DNA from: Pedobacter heparinus DSM 2366
Lineage (GTDB): Bacteria > Bacteroidota > Bacteroidia > Sphingobacteriales > Sphingobacteriaceae
Reading direction: 5' to 3'
Assembly: GCF_000023825.1 (NCBI RefSeq)
Contig: NC_013061.1
Span: 4,340,001-4,404,000, forward strand
Length of the DNA stretch: 64,000 nucleotides
Shown: piece after piece, positions 43,401 through 50,888 of the stretch
Numbering within the stretch: the first letter of the stretch is position 1
Layout of the letters: every line of letters begins with the position of its first letter
Made by a program: the position numbers and the translations under genes
The notes under the pieces: model-generated
What the model was told of the DNA's origin: nothing
The model's input: the letters and a program-made list of their open reading frames with translations, nothing else
Database searches by the model: none

Positions 43401-44780
43401 CTAAGCAGTTATTAGAAAGTTATTAGAAACCGGCAATATGATCTGCATTTCGGTGCCTTTTTGTTCTTCAGAACGGATACCGATAGAGCCCTTGTGCAAT
43501 CTGATTATGTTTAAGGTGAGTGGCAGGCCAATTCCATGGCCTTCGAAGTCGCTGGTATTAGATGCCCTGAAAAAAGGTTCAAAGATATGTTGCTGTTCAC
43601 TTTCAGGAATACCAATCCCCCTGTCGGTGATGGAGATGGCAATACGCCCGTTTTCGACGCTGACCCTGATGTCAACCAACTGATTATTGGAATATTTACA
43701 GGCATTGCCTACAATATTGCTGAGCGCCAGTTGCAAGAGGTTAATATTGCCTTCGGTACAGAGCAGTGACTCCTCTGTAGGTAAAGAGGAAAAATCGATC
43801 TGGATGACGCTGTCGGGATGTATCTTTTTTACAGCATCCGCTACAGTTATGATCAGTTCATCAATACGGATCTTTTGCCAGTTTTGTTTCTTGCCATCAA
43901 AACCGGACTGGGCCAGGCCAAGCAGGCTGGTAATGATATGCCCAAGCTTATCAGCATGATAGAGAATGGTCTTTGCCGATGCTTCGGTTTCCGGACTGAT
44001 TCCTTTTTGTGCCAGCACCAATTCTGTTTCAGCAGTAATGATAGTTAGCGGCGTCTTCAGTTCGTGGGAGGCATTGCTTACAAAATTATTTTGTGTGGCA
44101 AATGCCGTCTCGAGCCGGTTGAGCATGTTGTTGAATGTCAGTACCAATTCCGACATTTCATCATTTCCATCCAGCTCTTTGAGTCGGAGGTGCAGGTTAT
44201 TGGCCGAAATGTTCTTTACATTACGGATCACTGCAGTAAGCGGCCTGACAGAATAACGAGAAAAGATTTTACCTCCAACGTAAGTAAGCAATACAGAAAT
44301 GACAAAGACAATGAGCAAGACTTTCCGCAGGGTTTCCAGCTCATGAAAGCCGGAAGGATCAGAGGCAGTAACGATTACGATATAATTGCCATGTTGGGTT
44401 TTGAAAAGTTTACCATAATAAAAGTTATTGTTTTTATTGTACCTGGCGTCTCCTTTGGAAACAACTGTTTTATAGAAAGTTTCGGGCAGGCTCACCGGTC
44501 TTTCAAATTGCATCCGCGTTAAAGAGTCGATCCTGATCACATAATCTTTTTCATCTTCCATCTTCTCCAGGTAGCGGCTCCGCATCTCCTGGTAAGCAAT
44601 CGATTTTTCATCGGGATAGATATTGATCTCGGCAGCAAGTTTAGCCCTGGCCTGAAGGCGCTTAAAAAAATCTTCGAAGTTAAACTCAGATACAAAATAA
44701 AAGATAGCTGCATGGAACAGGACCAGTCCGATGGTACCTATGGAAAAGAACAAAAGGGTAAGCTTATTCTGGAGTTTCAT
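43401..44780 (-). CDS. HAMP-domain sensor histidine kinase
   Basis: A 459 aa inner-membrane kinase. Two membrane helices (about 7-30 and 152-172, LIVFVISVLLTYVGGKIF) flank a periplasmic domain; then HAMP (YSVRPLTAVIRNVKNIS), the dimerisation/phospho-acceptor helix with His239 in NASHELKTPLTIITAE, and an HATPase with the N box NIVGNACKYSNN, G1 DRGIGIPESE, F box and G2 GHGIGLPLTLNII. The order matches OmpR-class partner kinases such as CusS/QseC. It follows its response regulator gene by 7 bp. Confidence 0.95.
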   Translation of the reverse strand: MKLQNKLTLLFFSIGTIGLVLFHAAIFYFVSEFNFEDFFKRLQARAKLAAEINIYPDEKSIAYQEMRSRYLEKMEDEKDYVIRIDSLTRMQFERPVSLPETFYKTVVSKGDARYNKNNNFYYGKLFKTQHGNYIVIVTASDPSGFHELETLRKVLLIVFVISVLLTYVGGKIFSRYSVRPLTAVIRNVKNISANNLHLRLKELDGNDEMSELVLTFNNMLNRLETAFATQNNFVSNASHELKTPLTIITAETELVLAQKGISPETEASAKTILYHADKLGHIITSLLGLAQSGFDGKKQNWQKIRIDELIITVADAVKKIHPDSVIQIDFSSLPTEESLLCTEGNINLLQLALSNIVGNACKYSNNQLVDIRVSVENGRIAISITDRGIGIPESEQQHIFEPFFRASNTSDFEGHGIGLPLTLNIIRLHKGSIGIRSEEQKGTEMQIILPVSNNFLITA

Positions 44781-44787
44781 TCAATAC

Positions 44788-45471
44788 TTATTCTTTTAAA
44801 ATATACCCCATTCCAAAAACAGTATGGATTAGCCTGCCCCCGTTTACATTGTCGATTTTTTTACGGAGATAATTGATGTAAACATCTACCACATTAGTTC
44901 CTAAATTGAAATCGATATCCCATACATTTTCAAGGATCTGGATCCGTGACAGAACTTTATTGTGATTTTTGAGCAGGTATTCGAGCAGGCGGTATTCTGT
45001 TGCAGTAAGGTTAACGGGTTTTCCGGTTTTAGTAACGGTTTTGGAAGCTATATTTATTTCAAGATCGGCTATACTGATGCGATCTGTAACTGCAGCCTGT
45101 TTACTGCTTCGCCTGATCAGTGTACGCATACGGGCAACCAGTTCTTCCAGTTTGAATGGCTTTACCAGGTAATCATCGGCACCGCTTTCCAGTCCGGTTA
45201 CAATGTTTTCCGTGCTACCAAGTGCAGTAAGCATAAGGATAGCGACATCGGTATTCCGCTTTCGGATCTCTTTGCACACCTGGATCCCGTTCATGACGGG
45301 CAACATGATGTCGAGCACGATCAGGTCAAAATCATATTTAAAAGCCATTTCCAGACCAGTTACTCCATCAGCAGCAACGCTGATCTCTATTCCTTCTTCG
45401 CTAAGCCCCCTTAAAATGACCGACACAAGATCTGGAGTATCTTCAATTAGCAAAACCTTCGAACCCTTCAT
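44788..45471 (-). CDS. OmpR-family response regulator
   Basis: A 227 aa response regulator: receiver domain with the acidic pocket LLIEDTPDL, phospho-acceptor Asp54 in LIVLDIMLPVMNG, the Thr/Lys switch residues (MLTALGS; YLVKPFKL), and a winged-helix output domain with LTATEYRLLEYLLKN and VDVYINYLRKKID. It forms a two-gene operon with the kinase downstream. The genes controlled are unknown; the divergent ahcY promoter region (45472-45634) is adjacent. Confidence 0.95.
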   Translation of the reverse strand: MKGSKVLLIEDTPDLVSVILRGLSEEGIEISVAADGVTGLEMAFKYDFDLIVLDIMLPVMNGIQVCKEIRKRNTDVAILMLTALGSTENIVTGLESGADDYLVKPFKLEELVARMRTLIRRSSKQAAVTDRISIADLEINIASKTVTKTGKPVNLTATEYRLLEYLLKNHNKVLSRIQILENVWDIDFNLGTNVVDVYINYLRKKIDNVNGGRLIHTVFGMGYILKE

Positions 45472-45580
45472 ATTTTTTGAAAATAAAATATGAAATGTTA
45501 AATAGCGCTTAGATTTTTAGACTTTACTTTTAAATGACTGATAATAGCTGACAGTAACGTTTCATCTGGTTGTTTAGTTG

Positions 45581-45612
45581 TTTGTTATTGACAAGCAAAT
45601 GCTGTAAATTTG
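45581..45612 (+). promoter_or_regulatory. Bacteroidota-type promoter of ahcY
   Basis: TTTG (45581-45584), a 20-nt spacer, and TAAATTTG (45605-45612) match the TTTG-N19/20-TAnnTTTG consensus fully. The -7 box ends 22 bp before the ahcY start codon. Confidence 0.8.
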
Positions 45613-45634
45613 CAGTTCATTTAAATAAGAAAAT

Positions 45635-46951
45635 ATGTCATCAGTAGAGACAACTTACGTTCCTTACAAGGTTAAGGACATTTCACTGGCAGAATGGGGC
45701 CGCAAAGAGATCGGACTGGCAGAGGCAGAAATGCCCGGATTAATGTCATTGCGTGAAGAATTCGGACCATCAAAACCTTTAAAAGGTGCCCGCATTGCAG
45801 GATGCTTACACATGACCATCCAGACTGCGGTTTTAATTGAAACATTGGTAGAACTTGGAGCAGAAGTGACCTGGTCATCATGTAACATCTTCTCTACCCA
45901 GGATCATGCTGCTGCTGCTATTGCCGCTGCAGGTATCCAGGTTTATGCATGGAAAGGCTTAGACGAAGAAAGCTTTGACTGGTGTATTGAGCAAACTTTA
46001 CACTTTGGTCCTGAGCGCAAACCTTTAAACATGATCCTTGATGATGGTGGTGATTTGACCAATATGGTGTTCGACAGGTTCCCTGAACTGATTGCCGACA
46101 TTAAAGGTTTATCTGAAGAAACCACTACAGGTGTACACCGTTTATATGAGCGCATGAAAAATGGCACTTTACATTTACCTGCCATCAATGTAAACGATTC
46201 TGTTACCAAATCTAAATTTGACAATAAATACGGCTGCCGCGAATCGCTGGTTGATGCGATCCGTCGTGCAACTGACGTAATGATGGCTGGCAAAGTGGCT
46301 GTTGTTGCAGGTTATGGCGATGTAGGTAAAGGTTCTGCAGAATCTTTAAGCTCTCAGGGTGTACGTGTGATCGTTTCAGAAATTGATCCGATCTGTGCAT
46401 TACAGGCAGCAATGGAAGGTTATGAAGTAAAGAAATTTGCTACAGCAGTTAAAGAGGCTGACATCATTGTGACCACTACCGGTAACTGTGATATTGTACG
46501 TGCTGAACACTTCAAAGCCATGAAAGACAAAGCTATCGTTTGTAACATTGGTCACTTTGACAATGAGATTGACGTGGCCTGGTTAAACAAAAACTACGGT
46601 GATACTAAAGTAGAGATCAAACCTCAGGTTGATAAATATACCATTGATGGCAAAGACATCATTTTATTGGCTGAAGGCCGTTTGGTAAACTTAGGTTGCG
46701 CAACTGGTCACCCAAGCTTTGTCATGTCTAACTCTTTTACCAACCAGACTTTAGCCCAGTTGGAACTTTGGACCAACACAGATAAATATGAGAACAAAGT
46801 ATATGTACTTCCTAAATATTTAGATGAGAAGGTTGCCCGTTTACATCTGGCTAAAATTGGTGTGGAACTGGATGTTTTAGATCAGCACCAGGCTGATTAC
46901 ATTGGTGTTCCTGTTGAAGGTCCGTTTAAACCGGAAGCTTACAGATACTAA
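45635..46951 (+). CDS. ahcY: Adenosylhomocysteinase (SAH hydrolase)
   Basis: Cleaves S-adenosylhomocysteine to adenosine and homocysteine, keeping methylation going; cytoplasmic, NAD-dependent. The 438 aa protein has HMTIQTAVLIETLVELGAEV, the NAD motif VVAGYGDVGKGSAESL, EIDPICALQAAMEGYEV, and ATGHPSFVMSNSFTNQ, and ends in the family C-terminus PEAYRY (usually YRY). It is monocistronic, with a good promoter upstream and a terminator downstream. Confidence 0.97.
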   Translation: MSSVETTYVPYKVKDISLAEWGRKEIGLAEAEMPGLMSLREEFGPSKPLKGARIAGCLHMTIQTAVLIETLVELGAEVTWSSCNIFSTQDHAAAAIAAAGIQVYAWKGLDEESFDWCIEQTLHFGPERKPLNMILDDGGDLTNMVFDRFPELIADIKGLSEETTTGVHRLYERMKNGTLHLPAINVNDSVTKSKFDNKYGCRESLVDAIRRATDVMMAGKVAVVAGYGDVGKGSAESLSSQGVRVIVSEIDPICALQAAMEGYEVKKFATAVKEADIIVTTTGNCDIVRAEHFKAMKDKAIVCNIGHFDNEIDVAWLNKNYGDTKVEIKPQVDKYTIDGKDIILLAEGRLVNLGCATGHPSFVMSNSFTNQTLAQLELWTNTDKYENKVYVLPKYLDEKVARLHLAKIGVELDVLDQHQADYIGVPVEGPFKPEAYRY

Positions 46952-46961
46952 TCTGATCTAC

Positions 46962-47013
46962 GATCGGGGATTGTCTCGTCGCTACTTCGTAGTGAGATTT
47001 GTGATTCCCGGGA
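46962..47013 (+). repeat. Imperfect palindromic element downstream of ahcY
   Basis: The stretch from GGGGATTG to GATTCCCGG folds imperfectly around CTAC-TTC-GTAG. It lies between the ahcY stop and the terminator and has no coding potential. The shape is that of an intergenic palindromic repeat (REP-like); copies elsewhere would have to be shown. Confidence 0.35.
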
Positions 47014-47021
47014 TACAATAG

Positions 47022-47058
47022 AAGGGGAGCAGTCCATTTGGACTACTCCCCTTTTTTA
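47022..47058 (+). terminator. Rho-independent terminator of ahcY
   Basis: AAGGGGAG-CA-GTCC, loop ATTT, GGAC-TA-CTCCCCTT: a 14-bp stem with one mismatch, followed by T6, about 70 bp after the ahcY stop. Confidence 0.88.
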
Positions 47059-47077
47059 TGCGGTATGCGGTATAATT

Positions 47078-47895
47078 TTACTGACCGAATTCTTCTTCCA
47101 CGCTTTGTCTCAGGTCATACATCATCCACTGCTTTCCTTGAACCTGTAATTGTTTATCCTTCAATAGCAGGATAAAATCTTTAACCCCAAGTTCTTCATT
47201 GCCATTACCATGGATGAGGACAATACTACCGGCTTTGGCAGATTGCCCTTTTGCCTGAAATTGGTTTTAAGTGGGGCTTTGGCACTCACCCGGTGATTGT
47301 AAGAATGATTTACCCATGTAATCAAAATATCTCCGGAGGACACCAGCTCTTTTAACCATTTCAAATCGCTGCTATGGGTAAGCATCCATCGCCCGCTAAT
47401 TGAGATCGCGATCGGGACTGGCTTTTCTGTTCGCTGAAACTCTGTGATCAATGAGGTAAAAATGACCCTGTCGACTGGTTTATGCGATGGGCAAAGGTCT
47501 ATCGTTAACGTTATCCCTTTTTCTTTAGGAAATCCATGAATAATTCCTGCATCCTGCAAACTGCCGGATAATCGGACAGCATCTTTTATGGTTTTAACAT
47601 AAGGGCTATCTTTAAAATAAGAAAGGACATCCTGCCAGCTCAGCACTTTTGGGCTAAGGTTACCAACAGGAATAACTTGGGTGCCAAGTGCCGCCGGATC
47701 AACGATCAGAAAAGATTCAGCATCGTCCTTTTTAAATTTACGCAATACCAGTTGATCTTTGTTTTCATATTTAATTACGGCAAAGTAGCGCTTATAGCCT
47801 GCAACGGTAAATTGTGCCCCCGCAGTTGTGGTGATACCCCACCATAAACAGATGATGCAGGTCCATTTTAAAACACGATTAAAGAACCTTTTCAT
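47078..47895 (-). pseudogene. Polysaccharide deacetylase-like gene broken by internal deletion and frameshift
   Basis: From ATG 47895 the frame codes for a signal peptide (GITTTAGAQ) and a protein with ITLTIDLCPSHKPVDR, PVPIAISISGRWM and WVNHSYNHRVSAKAPLKTNF, typical of a NodB-like deacetylase (the metal Asp and the HSxxHR motif are visible). It then runs into an unrelated tail and stops at 47161. In another frame, directly after the break near 47260, the expected C-terminus resumes (AKAGSIVLIHGNGNEELGVK ... QWMMYDLRQSVEEEFGQ) and stops at 47078-47080. The middle part of the domain is missing, so bases were deleted and the frame shifted. A sequencing error alone would not remove the central segment. 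Probably non-functional. Confidence 0.75.
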
Positions 47896-47907
47896 AATGA
47901 TAGTTGA

Positions 47908-49482
47908 TTAAGACACCTTAATGGGGGAAACAGTACTTGCGTTCCCATCCCTAATGGCCTGGTAATGCGGCGACATGATTTCTACACCTGCAGCATCAAA
48001 AGCGATATGAATTTGCTTATGGAGCTCCGAATAGATACGGGGCATTTTCTGTGGATTATTGATATAAACATTCAGTTCATAGGATACATACCAGTCTTCA
48101 AGGCTGGTTTGTAATACAAACGGCGCTTTTTCCTTGATTACCCCTTCAGAAGCCAAAGCCGCAGCAATTAAGAGTTCATGAATTTGTGCCCAGGGAAGAT
48201 CGTAGCCAAGGGTAACAGATGTGTGGATAATCAAATCATTCTGACTGGCCATACTGCTGTAATTTACTGTGTTCCCATTTAATATAGCACTATTGGGAAT
48301 GGTAATGACCTCATTTTTAAAAGTTAAGATACGCGTGACCAACAGTGATTTTTCCAGTACAGTACCCGTTGTATCACCAATCTTCACAATATCACCTAAT
48401 TTAAAAGGCCGCATATAGGTAATGACCATACCGGCCACACCATTGCTGATGGCAGACGAAGAACCAAAAGAGATGAGCAATCCTAAAAATACAGAAACAC
48501 CTTTAAATATACCCGAATCTGAGCCCGGGATAAATGGCCATATCACCACCAGCATAAACGCATTTAATACAAGCCTGACAATGTTAAAGGTTGGCTTTGC
48601 CCAATCGGCATAAAAACCATTGATCTTAAGTTTCTCCGCTTCAATCTCATTTGCCAGAAATTTAATTGCTTTTTTAATGTAGTGAAATACAAACACAATA
48701 ACGGCTATTGTGATCAGGTCGGGGATAAAGGCAATAATTCCGCTGAATATATTTTTCAGGGGGTTAAGCACAAAACCAATCAGACTATCACTCCAGGGTT
48801 TTGTCCAAGGAAAAAGGCGAAATACGATAGGCAGCGTAAGGTAAACAAGAATAAATATCACAAGTATCTTAACCAGGTTAAGTACCTTTCGGATCAGCAG
48901 CAGCTCGTCCTTACCGCTAATCAATTCATAATTTTTAATTTTAAGGCCTGCAATCCTTTGATGCAGCTTTACCCGGAGCCAGGCATTGAAACGGTTTGAA
49001 TATTTATTCAGGAAAAATATACATATGCCCAGAATAGAGATGATCAGGATACCTAATGCCCCACGCTTTAACAATTCTGTCAGATCTGTATCCTTCTTAT
49101 ACTTATGGATATTATTGAGTATAATTTCCTGGTAAGCCTTAACCATTACCTGTCTATCCATTTTTACGGAATCTGCATCAGCTTTCGATAAACTCAGGAG
49201 CACATTACCTTTATAGCTAATCGACACAAGGGTTGAATCATCTTCTGTGACTAAAGAATCAGCTACAAAAAGCAGGTCTTCTGCCAGGGCTTCCACTTTT
49301 GCAGAGGTTCTCTCGGCCCTCTCCTGGGCGGATAAAGAGCCAAGCTTATTTTTTATATGGAATAAGGTATCTGCATGTGCAATGACAGGATAACCTTTAA
49401 AAGCATTGATATCCTGCCGGGCATAGGTCAGGCTACAAATACTCAGAAGGGCTATAAAAACAAATAGAGATCGTATCGACAT
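47908..49482 (-). CDS. MscS-family mechanosensitive ion channel
   Basis: A 524 aa inner-membrane channel with a signal peptide (about 1-21, ending TYARQ), a periplasmic helical domain (to about 140), several membrane helices (ILIISILGICIFFLNKY and others) and the MscS core: pore helix with LGLLISFGSSSAISNGVAGM, then the beta domain MRPFKLGDIVKIGDTTGTV and ITIPNSAILNGNTVNYS. It opens on hypo-osmotic shock to protect the cell. It is larger than E. coli MscS because of the N-terminal domain. It is 13 bp upstream of the broken deacetylase gene and divergent from pdxJ. Confidence 0.94.
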   Translation of the reverse strand: MSIRSLFVFIALLSICSLTYARQDINAFKGYPVIAHADTLFHIKNKLGSLSAQERAERTSAKVEALAEDLLFVADSLVTEDDSTLVSISYKGNVLLSLSKADADSVKMDRQVMVKAYQEIILNNIHKYKKDTDLTELLKRGALGILIISILGICIFFLNKYSNRFNAWLRVKLHQRIAGLKIKNYELISGKDELLLIRKVLNLVKILVIFILVYLTLPIVFRLFPWTKPWSDSLIGFVLNPLKNIFSGIIAFIPDLITIAVIVFVFHYIKKAIKFLANEIEAEKLKINGFYADWAKPTFNIVRLVLNAFMLVVIWPFIPGSDSGIFKGVSVFLGLLISFGSSSAISNGVAGMVITYMRPFKLGDIVKIGDTTGTVLEKSLLVTRILTFKNEVITIPNSAILNGNTVNYSSMASQNDLIIHTSVTLGYDLPWAQIHELLIAAALASEGVIKEKAPFVLQTSLEDWYVSYELNVYINNPQKMPRIYSELHKQIHIAFDAAGVEIMSPHYQAIRDGNASTVSPIKVS

Positions 49483-49495
49483 AGGTTATTTATTT

Positions 49496-49503
49496 TATAT
49501 TTG
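49496..49503 (+). promoter_or_regulatory. -7 element directly before pdxJ
   Basis: TATATTTG matches TAnnTTTG and ends 3 bp before ATG 49507. If used, transcription would begin at or next to the start codon, giving a leaderless mRNA. No clear -33 TTG is present. Confidence 0.4.
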
Positions 49504-49506
49504 TGC

Positions 49507-50229
49507 ATGGCACATCTATCTGTAAATATCAATAAAATAGCTACGCTTCGCAATAGCCGCGGCGGCAATAATCCGGATCTGGTAAAAGTAGCATTAGACT
49601 GTGAACGCTTTGGTGCTGAGGGCATAACAGTGCATCCCCGTCCGGATGAAAGACATATCCGTTACCAGGACGTTTTTGATTTAAAGGCTGTAATTGCTAC
49701 AGAATTTAATATTGAGGGCAATTGCAGGGAGCAGAAGTTTATAGAGCTGGTACTGGCCAATAAGCCTGCACAGGTTACTTTAGTACCTGACGCAGAAGGA
49801 CAGCTTACCTCCAATCATGGCTGGGATACCATCAAACATGCCGCTTACCTGAAAGAGATGGTCGGGCTGTTTAAAGCGGAAGGCATCAGGGTATCTATTT
49901 TTGTTGACCCTGTGGTTGAAATGGTTGAAGCCGCGGTTTTAACCGGTACAGACCGGATTGAGCTGTACACAGAAGCTTATGCACATAACTATTACGACAA
50001 CAGGGAAAAAGCCGTTTTACCTTATGTTGCTGCAGCACACAAGGCCCATGAACTTGGTCTGGGTATTAATGCCGGGCATGATCTTGACCTGCACAACCTG
50101 AAATACTTTGCAGAAAGTATTCCTGGTTTGCTGGAAGTAAGCATAGGCCATGCCCTGATTAGTGATGCACTTTACTTAGGCCTTGAAAACACCATACAAA
50201 TGTATTTAAAGCAGTTAAAACACAACTAA
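49507..50229 (+). CDS. pdxJ: Pyridoxine 5'-phosphate synthase
   Basis: Condenses 1-deoxy-D-xylulose 5-phosphate with 3-amino-2-oxopropyl phosphate to pyridoxine 5'-phosphate in vitamin B6 synthesis; cytoplasmic. Start taken at ATG 49507, which gives the family N-terminus LSVNINKIATLRNSRGG; a TTG two codons earlier is in frame. The 240 aa TIM barrel has GITVHPRPDERHIR, VTLVPDAEGQLTS, ISIFVDP-like RVSIFVDPVVEMV, IELYTEAYA and GINAGHDLDLHNL, and VSIGHALISDALYLGL near the end. Confidence 0.96.
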   Translation: MAHLSVNINKIATLRNSRGGNNPDLVKVALDCERFGAEGITVHPRPDERHIRYQDVFDLKAVIATEFNIEGNCREQKFIELVLANKPAQVTLVPDAEGQLTSNHGWDTIKHAAYLKEMVGLFKAEGIRVSIFVDPVVEMVEAAVLTGTDRIELYTEAYAHNYYDNREKAVLPYVAAAHKAHELGLGINAGHDLDLHNLKYFAESIPGLLEVSIGHALISDALYLGLENTIQMYLKQLKHN

Positions 50230-50233
50230 ACCT

Positions 50234-50797
50234 ATGAAGAGAATCGCCTCCTTATGCCTGCTGTTTATTGTTTTTATGACAGCCTGCAGCAACAATGCAG
50301 TATTAGATCAAAGTGCAGCAACAGCTATTGTTACAGCTTACCTGAAACTGAATCCGGTTTATGAAACCGGCCGACTGGAGCTGGGCGAGATAAAATTTAA
50401 AAGTAAAAATGACAAAGCAGAGCTGGCCAGATACAGAGAACTGCAGGACAAGGGCTTTGTAGAGATGGAACTACAGGATCAAAAAAAGAAATTCCTGTCA
50501 AAAGACAGCTCTTATGTATACCTGATCAGTTTAACCGATAAGTCGAAACCTTTTGTGCTGAAACAGGAACAGAACAGGGCAACAATTAAGGTAATTGAAT
50601 ATGCACCCGATGAAGACAGAGCGGTTAGCCTGGATAAAAGCAGCAACAAAACAGCAAAGGTAACGGTAATGCTCAAAAAGGTAAAAAATGCTTTTACTGT
50701 TTTTTACAAGGATAAAAATACGGGCAGCAATTTCATTACCAAAACCTATAAACTGAAGTATAAAAAAGAATCGGGCTGGGCGGTTACCGGAGAATAA
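50234..50797 (+). CDS. Hypothetical lipoprotein
   Basis: A 187 aa predicted lipoprotein (FMTAC, Cys18) that starts 4 bp after pdxJ. The mature part is Lys-rich with alternating strands (AAATAIVTAYLKLNPVYETG-type start seen as ATAIVTAYLKLNPVYE, later VYLISLTDKSKPFVLKQEQN and KAKVTVMLKKVKNAFTVFY-like segments). I do not recognise a domain. Close spacing suggests co-transcription with pdxJ, but a functional link to vitamin B6 is not implied. Confidence 0.75.
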   Translation: MKRIASLCLLFIVFMTACSNNAVLDQSAATAIVTAYLKLNPVYETGRLELGEIKFKSKNDKAELARYRELQDKGFVEMELQDQKKKFLSKDSSYVYLISLTDKSKPFVLKQEQNRATIKVIEYAPDEDRAVSLDKSSNKTAKVTVMLKKVKNAFTVFYKDKNTGSNFITKTYKLKYKKESGWAVTGE

Positions 50798-50856
50798 ACA
50801 GTACTTTATTAAAAGTTTATGCAGCCTTTTTAACTGAAGCTAAGGGTATTTTTTAT

Positions 50857-50864
50857 TACCTTTG
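50857..50864 (+). promoter_or_regulatory. -7 element of gcvP
   Basis: TACCTTTG matches TAnnTTTG exactly and ends 24 bp before the gcvP ATG (50889), the right distance for a short leader. A -33 TTG is not evident. Confidence 0.55.
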
Positions 50865-50888
50865 CGCAACTTTTTTATTCATAGAATC

